9,982 bases of DNA from RGIG7213 sp045636245 (GTDB lineage: Bacteria; Bacillota; Clostridia; Oscillospirales; CAG-272): NCBI GenBank assembly GCA_045636245.1, contig JAZTXA010000091.1, forward strand, positions 1 through 9,982. Direction: 5' to 3'. Both the position numbers and the translations under genes were made by a program. A model generated the notes under the pieces. It searched no databases. It was not told the DNA's origin and saw nothing but the letters and a program-made list of their open reading frames with translations. Of this stretch, positions 5,144 to 9,982 are shown piece after piece (positions within the stretch are counted from its first letter, which is position 1; each line of letters begins with the position of its first letter).

Positions 5144-6319
5144 TTATTTCATTGCACCAAGCATATTTTCGATAAATATTCCGTATCCTCTGGTCGGGTC
5201 GTTTATTAAAACGTGGGTGACTGCTCCGACGAGCTTGCCGTTTTGTATTATCGGTGAACCCGACATTCCCTGAACGATACCGCCTGTTTTTTCAAGCAAT
5301 CGTTCATCTGTGACTTTAACGATAAAATTCTTGTTTTCTCCGCTGTCGCGGTTGATCTTCACGATTTCAATTTCATATACAGTAGGCACATTTTCAGCAG
5401 TTGTACATATTATCTCGGCACCGCCTTCCTGAAGCTCACCTTTAAGTCCTATCGGTAACGGTTGTCTGAGATTTTTGGGAGGTGCATCAAATTTACCGAA
5501 AATACCGCACACAGTATTTCTGTAAAGAGTCCCTGTTTCATTGTTTGCAAAAAATCCGCGAAGCTCTCCCGGTGTACCCGAAAGTCCCTTGGTTATCCCG
5601 CTTATATTTACATCGCATACGTTCCCTCTGCCAAATGGCATAAGAACTCCTGTTTCGGTGTCGCATACCCCGTGACCGAGTCCGCCGAATGTGTTTTCAT
5701 TCGGTACAATAAATGTCACAGTTCCTATGCCCGCTGTGCTGTCCTTTATCCAAAGTCCCGCCTTGTAGCGTCCGTCAGTTTTATCGGGTACGGGTGATAT
5801 TTTACACGAATATTCTTTTCCGTCGCGAAGAACTGTCACCTCCACAGGCGCGCTTTTGGAGTTTTCTATTATCTGTGTAAACTCTTCATTTGAGTTTATT
5901 GGCTGTCCGTTTGCCCTTACTATTACATCTTTTATCTGTATGCCTGAGGCTCTCGCGGGACACACCGACCCGTTTTCGGTTTCAACTTCACCGATACCTA
6001 CGACAAGCACACCGTTTGTGGTAAATTTTATGCCGAATGGCATGCCTCCCGGTATAAGCCGCATGTCCTCATAAACAGATACAGAAACGTTTTTGAGGTT
6101 TATTCCCATAAGTGAAACGGGAACTGTATAGTCACCCTTTTCGTTATTAAACTCTCCGATGCTTGCGAACGACGGAATATCCGCATCGCTTCCTGCAAAG
6201 ACGGAAACAGAATCCTCTACCAGATAATCAGCTGTGCCGAAAAGTGCGGAAAAACATACAAGCAGAGCGAAAAACGAAATGCAAAGTCCGGTGCTTAATT
6301 TGCTTTTTTTGTTATTCAT
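5144..6319 (-). CDS. spoIVB: SpoIVB sporulation signalling peptidase (S55)
   Basis: This 391-residue protein is secreted or membrane-anchored. A hydrophobic segment at about 11-30 forms the signal anchor. A PDZ domain spans roughly 97-178 (VCPARASGIQIKDVIVRANG inside it), followed by the S55 serine-peptidase domain. GLGHGVCD (213-220) supplies catalytic His216. GGIVQGMSGSPI (346-357) supplies Ser353, matching the GDSGGP serine. Asp338 lies 15 residues before the serine, the spacing I recall for the Bacillus triad. In sporulation SpoIVB is made in the forespore, crosses into the intermembrane space and cleaves SpoIVFA, releasing SpoIVFB to activate SigK in the mother cell. Clostridia often keep SpoIVB even where the SigK pathway differs. 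The ATG at 6319 has AAAGG 14 bases upstream, rather far. spo0A, the usual neighbour in Bacillus, is not on the downstream side here; the downstream genes are thiamine transport. Confidence 0.93.
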   Translation of the reverse strand: MNNKKSKLSTGLCISFFALLVCFSALFGTADYLVEDSVSVFAGSDADIPSFASIGEFNNEKGDYTVPVSLMGINLKNVSVSVYEDMRLIPGGMPFGIKFTTNGVLVVGIGEVETENGSVCPARASGIQIKDVIVRANGQPINSNEEFTQIIENSKSAPVEVTVLRDGKEYSCKISPVPDKTDGRYKAGLWIKDSTAGIGTVTFIVPNENTFGGLGHGVCDTETGVLMPFGRGNVCDVNISGITKGLSGTPGELRGFFANNETGTLYRNTVCGIFGKFDAPPKNLRQPLPIGLKGELQEGGAEIICTTAENVPTVYEIEIVKINRDSGENKNFIVKVTDERLLEKTGGIVQGMSGSPIIQNGKLVGAVTHVLINDPTRGYGIFIENMLGAMK

Positions 6320-6359
6320 TCATTTCATTATTGCCTTTCTGAACTTCATATACATTTAA

Positions 6360-6389
6360 TATCATTGCCTTTTATTCTATTTTCAATAC
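6360..6389 (-). promoter_or_regulatory. Candidate SigF/SigG promoter of spoIVB
   Basis: On the minus strand GTATT (6385-6389) is followed after 18 bp by AATGATA (6360-6366). This compares with a SigG-type gHATR and CATnHTA, with one mismatch in each box. The same stretch also fits a SigF-like GTATT-N15-GGCAATGAT. The start would be near 6353, giving a leader of about 34 nt. spoIVB is known to be forespore-expressed, which supports the reading, but the match is imperfect and the region AT-rich. Confidence 0.4.
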
Positions 6390-6392
6390 ATA

Positions 6393-6406
6393 CCGTTTTA
6401 AAACGG
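6393..6406. promoter_or_regulatory. Perfect 14-bp palindrome between divergent genes
   Basis: CCGTTTTAAAACGG is a perfect palindrome. It lies three bases upstream of the proposed spoIVB -35 and about 114 bp upstream of the -35 of the divergent kinase-like gene. It could be a regulator site, but no protein can be assigned. The rest of the 273-bp intergenic region is AT-rich, with one further 9-bp inverted repeat (6448-6456 with 6470-6478). Confidence 0.35.
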
Positions 6407-6519
6407 CAATATTATTTTTAATCTTTTCTTGCTTATTATCCAATGAAAAAATTAATACGTTTCCCAATAATTAATTTTGTACGCTTTAAGGATATTTTCC
6501 TCAAAAATATAAAAAAATA

Positions 6520-6548
6520 TTTACAAAATTAAAATCATATGATATAAT
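6520..6548 (+). promoter_or_regulatory. SigA promoter of the PfkB-like gene
   Basis: TTTACA (6520-6525), a 17-bp spacer and a perfect TATAAT (6543-6548) predict a start near 6555. The leader is about 38 nt. Confidence 0.83.
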
Positions 6549-6592
6549 TAAACAAAATCAAATTATTTTAGTGTGAAAGGAGCGTTGGTCTG

Positions 6593-7525
6593 ATGTGCAG
6601 AATTTTGACAGTAAGCGGGGTATATATGTCGCTTCGTGCCAAGACAGGTGTTTTACCGTTAAAATCGCAGGAAAAAAACGGCGAAAGCTTTGAGTTTCTT
6701 CCGGGCGGACGAGGAACGGTGACAGCTGCCGCGTTTTCGGCAATGGGTGCTGACAGCATACTTTGTGCAAAGATTGCGAATGATGCAAACGGTAAACTGC
6801 TTTCGGAGTTCTTTTCAGTTGCCAATGTTTCCCTCCGCTATTCCGAAAAGGCAAAAAATTGTAAAACGGGATATCAGCTTACGCTGTTTGAAAATGATAA
6901 TTCGTGGAGAACTGTAAAGTTCCCTGGGGCAAACTATGCACTCGAAACGGACGACCTTGAGGTAGCGTTTGCATCAATTCCCGATGCTGTGTTTTTACAA
7001 AAGGAACTGCCCGACAGTATTATTACCGAAACGTGCCGCATTGCAAAGGAAAAAAATATTCCCGTATTTTACCAGCCGTGCGCCAAACGTGGTGATCTTA
7101 CGCCCGAATCCCTCGGTGAGCTTGAAATGCTTATACTTGACTCCTCCGAGGTATACTCATACTGCGGTGTGGAAATGAAGGATATTGACAAGTGTCTGCA
7201 AGCTTGTATTGCGCTCTCTTCCTGTTTTTCGGCAAAGTATTACGTAATACGCCTGGGCGGTGAACGCGGAACGTTCATATACGACGGAAAATATCATTAT
7301 ATAGTTGAGCCATACGGCGATACTACTGTTGATACAGGCGGAGCATTTGAAATATTCGGTGCTGCTGTTGTGACGCACTATATGAAAACACAGAATTTCA
7401 GACAAAGTGTTGTGTACGGAAATGTCGCCTATGCGATGTCGGAATCGCGTACAGGCGATGTGGACTCCATTCCGACACAAAGTGAGATGATTGACTACAT
7501 AAAACGTAAAGAAATCGACTTTTGA
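6593..7525 (+). CDS. Degenerate PfkB-family carbohydrate kinase homologue
   Basis: This 310-residue protein has normal PfkB (ribokinase/fructokinase) length and architecture. The N-terminal signature region is GGRGTVTAAAFSAMGAD (38-54), a lid-type strand pattern surrounds residues 91-112, and the nucleotide-site strand IRLGGERGTFIYDG lies at 219-232. The C-terminal signature region is VDTGGAFEIFGAA (246-258). Key positions differ from active members. The substrate-site Asn of GGxGxN is Val43. The C-terminal motif DTxGAGDAF reads DTGGAFEIF, so the anion-hole Gly is Phe252 and the catalytic Asp is Glu253. The usual DPN-R segment reads YQPCAKR (160-166). It may therefore be a pseudokinase, a regulatory sugar binder, or a kinase with altered chemistry; no substrate can be named. 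The reading frame is intact with no stops, which argues for function. The ATG at 6593 has AAAGGAG about ten bases upstream. It has its own promoter and no clear terminator before guaB. Confidence 0.8.
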   Translation: MCRILTVSGVYMSLRAKTGVLPLKSQEKNGESFEFLPGGRGTVTAAAFSAMGADSILCAKIANDANGKLLSEFFSVANVSLRYSEKAKNCKTGYQLTLFENDNSWRTVKFPGANYALETDDLEVAFASIPDAVFLQKELPDSIITETCRIAKEKNIPVFYQPCAKRGDLTPESLGELEMLILDSSEVYSYCGVEMKDIDKCLQACIALSSCFSAKYYVIRLGGERGTFIYDGKYHYIVEPYGDTTVDTGGAFEIFGAAVVTHYMKTQNFRQSVVYGNVAYAMSESRTGDVDSIPTQSEMIDYIKRKEIDF

Positions 7526-7558
7526 AATTAATAATTTGTAAATTCACTCGAAGTTGTG

Positions 7559-7587
7559 TTGACAATATACACTTGTCTATATATAAT
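7559..7587 (+). promoter_or_regulatory. Full-consensus SigA promoter of guaB
   Basis: TTGACA (7559-7564), exactly 17 bp, then TATAAT (7582-7587) match the SigA consensus at every position. The predicted start is near 7594, giving a leader of about 62 nt without a visible riboswitch or attenuator. The promoter lies in the 130-bp gap after the kinase-like gene. Such strength fits a housekeeping enzyme. Confidence 0.92.
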
Positions 7588-7655
7588 ATTTAGTTAAATA
7601 AATGGCAAAAAGAGCCGTAAAAAATTGAATAGTGCGAGAAAAGAAGGGGTGCAAA

Positions 7656-9131
7656 ATGTTTAACTGTAATGAAAAAGAAAAGTTCGTGAAAGAAGGCCTG
7701 ACATTTGACGATGTGTTGCTCATACCGGCAAAAAGTGATATTCTTCCTGCCGATATTGATCTTTCTACACGGTTGACAAAAAAGATTTCTCTCAACATTC
7801 CGCTTATGAGTGCCGCAATGGACACCGTTACGGAATCGGGACTTGCTATTGCCATGGCAAGAGAGGGCGGTATAGGTATTATTCACAAGAATATGCCCAT
7901 TGATATTCAGGCAGATGAAGTACAGCGCGTTAAGCGTTCCGAAAACGGTGTAATTACAGACCCCTTTTATCTCGGTGCGGATAACTACGTTTACGAAGCT
8001 GATGCGCTTATGAAAAAGTACCGCATTTCGGGTGTTCCGATATGCGATGAAAACAAGCGTCTTATCGGTATAATAACAAACCGTGATATGCGTTTCCTTG
8101 ACGATCACAACGGATTTATCAAGGATGTAATGACAAAGGATAACCTTGTTGTTGCTCCCAAGGGAACAACACTCGATCAGGCGCAGGAGATACTCAAACA
8201 CCATAAGATCGAAAAGCTTCCTCTTATTGATGACGACGGAAAGCTTGCAGGTCTTATAACTATAAAAGATATTGAGAAAGCACTCAAATATCCTCACTCC
8301 GCAAAGGATTCCGCGGGCAGATTGCTTGTCGGCGCGGCGATCGGTGTTACAGCCGACGTGCTTGACCGTGCACAAAAGCTCCTTACAGCAGGCGCTGATG
8401 TGCTCGTGCTTGACTCTGCACACGGACATTCACAGGGAATTATGAGATGCGTTGAAAAGATTAAAAATGCATTTCCCGATGCTCAGCTTATCGCAGGAAA
8501 TATTGCAACGGCAGCGGCTGCACACGATCTTATTGCCGCAGGTGCCGACGCGGTTAAGGTCGGCATAGGCCCCGGTTCTATCTGTACAACAAGAATTATT
8601 GCAGGTATCGGCGTTCCGCAGGTTACAGCTATATATGACGTTGCTTGCGAAGCAGATAAGTACGGTATTCCGGTTATCGCTGACGGCGGTATCAAGTACA
8701 GCGGTGACTGTGTAAAATCAATTGCAGCGGGTGCTGAGGTAGTTATGATCGGTTCACTGTTTGCAGGCTGTGAAGAAAGCCCCGGCGATTGCGAAATATT
8801 CCAGGGCAGACGCTTCAAGGTTTACAGAGGCATGGGCTCGCTTGCCGCTATGGAAAAGGGCTCAAAGGACAGATACTTCCAGGAAGGCAACAAGAAGCTT
8901 GTTCCCGAAGGCGTTGAAGGACGTGTTCCTTTCAAGGGTCCGCTTTCCGATACTGTATATCAGCTTGTCGGAGGTCTTCGTTCAGGTATGGGTTACTGCG
9001 GTGCGCACACTGTTGCAGAGCTTCGTGAAAACGGTCAGTTCGTAAGAATTACGGGCGCAGGCTTGCGTGAATCGCATCCTCACGATATTAACATTACAAA
9101 GGAAGCACCAAACTACAGCGTTCAGGGCTGA
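7656..9131 (+). CDS. guaB: Inosine-5'-monophosphate dehydrogenase
   Basis: This 491-residue enzyme oxidises IMP to XMP with NAD+, the committed step of guanine nucleotide synthesis in the cytosol; it usually acts as a tetramer. The TIM barrel starts at EGLTFDDVLLIPAKSDILP (13-31). A CBS (Bateman) pair, about 100-212, is inserted between barrel strands and normally senses adenine/guanine nucleotides. VLDSAHGHS (251-259) holds the NAD-site Asp253, and VGIGPGSICTTR (302-313) is the active-site loop with catalytic Cys310. ADGGIKYSGD (342-351) binds the IMP phosphate, and the mobile flap carries Arg406-Tyr407. All key residues are present and the length is normal. The ATG at 7656 has GAAGGGG about seven bases upstream. 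A GTG eight codons earlier (7632) overlaps the ribosome site and was rejected. A nucleotidyltransferase-like gene starts 25 nt downstream and is probably co-transcribed. Confidence 0.97.
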   Translation: MFNCNEKEKFVKEGLTFDDVLLIPAKSDILPADIDLSTRLTKKISLNIPLMSAAMDTVTESGLAIAMAREGGIGIIHKNMPIDIQADEVQRVKRSENGVITDPFYLGADNYVYEADALMKKYRISGVPICDENKRLIGIITNRDMRFLDDHNGFIKDVMTKDNLVVAPKGTTLDQAQEILKHHKIEKLPLIDDDGKLAGLITIKDIEKALKYPHSAKDSAGRLLVGAAIGVTADVLDRAQKLLTAGADVLVLDSAHGHSQGIMRCVEKIKNAFPDAQLIAGNIATAAAAHDLIAAGADAVKVGIGPGSICTTRIIAGIGVPQVTAIYDVACEADKYGIPVIADGGIKYSGDCVKSIAAGAEVVMIGSLFAGCEESPGDCEIFQGRRFKVYRGMGSLAAMEKGSKDRYFQEGNKKLVPEGVEGRVPFKGPLSDTVYQLVGGLRSGMGYCGAHTVAELRENGQFVRITGAGLRESHPHDINITKEAPNYSVQG

Positions 9132-9156
9132 TAAAAATAAAGGAAGAGAAATAAAA

Positions 9157-9982
9157 ATGACACTAATCGTTATGGCCGCAGGTATGGGTTCACGTTACGG
9201 CGGCTTGAAGCAGATAGATCCTATAGGACCTTGCGGTGAATTTATCGTTGACTATTCTGTTTACGATGCCGCAAAAGCAGGATTTGACAAAGTCGTATTC
9301 GTTATCAAAAAGGAAAATGAGGAAATATTCAGACAGACTGTCGGCTCAAGAATAAAGGGTATTGAGGTCGCGTATGCTTTTCAGGGACTTAACGACCTGC
9401 CCGAAGGGTTTACTTGCCCCGATACACGTGTAAAGCCGTGGGGTACAGGCCACGCTGTGCTGTGCGCGGAAAACGTTGCCGACGGTGGATTTGCTGTTAT
9501 CAACGCCGATGATTTTTACGGCAGGGAATCGTTTGAGCTGTTGGCAAATCACCTCAAAAATGCAAATGCGGGCAGCTATTGTATGGTCGGTTACAGGGTT
9601 GAAAACACGGTAACCGAAAACGGTACTGTATCAAGAGGCGTTTGTGAGGTTGTAAACGGCAAGCTTACAGATGTTGTCGAAAGATCAAAGATACAGAAAA
9701 CGGCAAACGGCATAGAATATCTTGATGAAGAAGCAGATAAGTGGATTCCTCTTGCAAATGACACACCTGTGTCGATGAATTGCTGGGCATTTACACCCGA
9801 TTTCTTTGCAGAACTTAAGAATGCGTTTGTTGAATTTTTGAAGGAAAACATAAACACGGAGAAAAAGGAGCTTTTCTTGCCTTTCGTTGTTCAGGAGATG
9901 ATGAAGAGAGGCGACTGCACAGTTGACGTTGTCACAACTCCGTCAAAGTGGTACGGTGTTACATATAAGGAAGACAGAGAAG
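9157..9982 (+). CDS. Sugar-phosphate nucleotidyltransferase-like protein (3' end outside window)
   Basis: The first 275 codons of an NTP-transferase fold protein are present, with no stop before the window ends. The nucleotide loop is VMAAGMGSRYGGLKQ (5-19), with the GxGSR turn and Lys18, and the metal-site strand is INADDFYG (115-122) with Asp118/Asp119. A late segment KWYGVTYKEDRE (about 264-275) is one I associate with a roughly 300-residue clostridial family of putative nucleotidyltransferases. The fold normally couples a sugar- or choline-phosphate to a nucleoside triphosphate, but the substrate cannot be told here. The ATG at 9157 is preceded by AGGAAGAG about eight bases upstream and lies 25 nt after the guaB stop, so it is probably in the guaB transcript. 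The gene is cut by the window edge, not truncated biologically. Confidence 0.82.
   Translation, partial: MTLIVMAAGMGSRYGGLKQIDPIGPCGEFIVDYSVYDAAKAGFDKVVFVIKKENEEIFRQTVGSRIKGIEVAYAFQGLNDLPEGFTCPDTRVKPWGTGHAVLCAENVADGGFAVINADDFYGRESFELLANHLKNANAGSYCMVGYRVENTVTENGTVSRGVCEVVNGKLTDVVERSKIQKTANGIEYLDEEADKWIPLANDTPVSMNCWAFTPDFFAELKNAFVEFLKENINTEKKELFLPFVVQEMMKRGDCTVDVVTTPSKWYGVTYKEDRE

Noticed and set aside
7602..7628. Eight-residue leader peptide before guaB
   Set aside because: There is no ribosome binding site, no regulatory codon run and no attenuator structure nearby.
7526..7655. Purine or guanine riboswitch upstream of guaB
   Set aside because: The leader is only about 62 nt from the predicted start and contains none of the conserved purine-aptamer loop sequences.
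7590..8429. 279-codon minus-strand reading frame opposite guaB
   Set aside because: It is a shadow of guaB, with cysteine- and histidine-rich composition typical of antisense translation and no recognisable domain.

Overview
The window looks like a chromosomal stretch from a low-to-moderate GC, endospore-forming member of the Clostridia (Bacillota). The reasons are a recognisable SpoIVB sporulation peptidase, strong GGAGG-type ribosome binding sites, near-consensus SigA promoters with AT-rich spacers, and TPP-riboswitch control by transcription termination. No species can be named from the sequence alone.

Layout, left to right. (1) Positions 1-662, minus strand: a monocistronic mntP-type Mn2+ exporter with its own extended -10 promoter and a terminator. 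(2) 758-1672, minus strand: a two-gene operon of a four-helix DUF2975 membrane protein and a small YozG-like Cro/C1 regulator. Its promoter is bracketed by two near-identical 19-bp inverted copies of a dyad motif, probably operators. (3) 1691-4973, minus strand: a thiamine-precursor import operon. A promoter at 4968-4996 leads into a leader of more than 400 nt with two TPP riboswitch units in tandem, each followed by its own intrinsic terminator. Four tightly coupled genes follow: a thiamine-binding protein (MTH1187/DUF77 family), permease, lipoprotein substrate-binding protein and ATPase. The operon ends in a 12-bp-stem terminator. (4) 5113-6389, minus strand: spoIVB with a plausible forespore (SigF/SigG) promoter. 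(5) 6520-7525, plus strand: a divergently oriented, degenerate PfkB-family kinase homologue behind a strong SigA promoter. (6) 7559 to the end, plus strand: guaB (IMP dehydrogenase) behind a full-consensus promoter, followed after 25 nt by a sugar-nucleotidyltransferase-like gene that runs off the window.

The most striking observation is in the thiamine leader. The upstream TPP riboswitch is interrupted by a segment of about 118 bp with 25-bp imperfect terminal inverted repeats and TA at its borders, resembling a MITE. Removing the segment on paper restores a textbook TPP aptamer 3' end (GCCGCCGTAGGAAGTC). The downstream riboswitch next to the genes is intact, so thiamine control of the operon may now rest on that unit alone.

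Secondary observations are the paired operators around the DUF2975/HTH promoter and the loss of canonical catalytic and substrate residues in the PfkB homologue.
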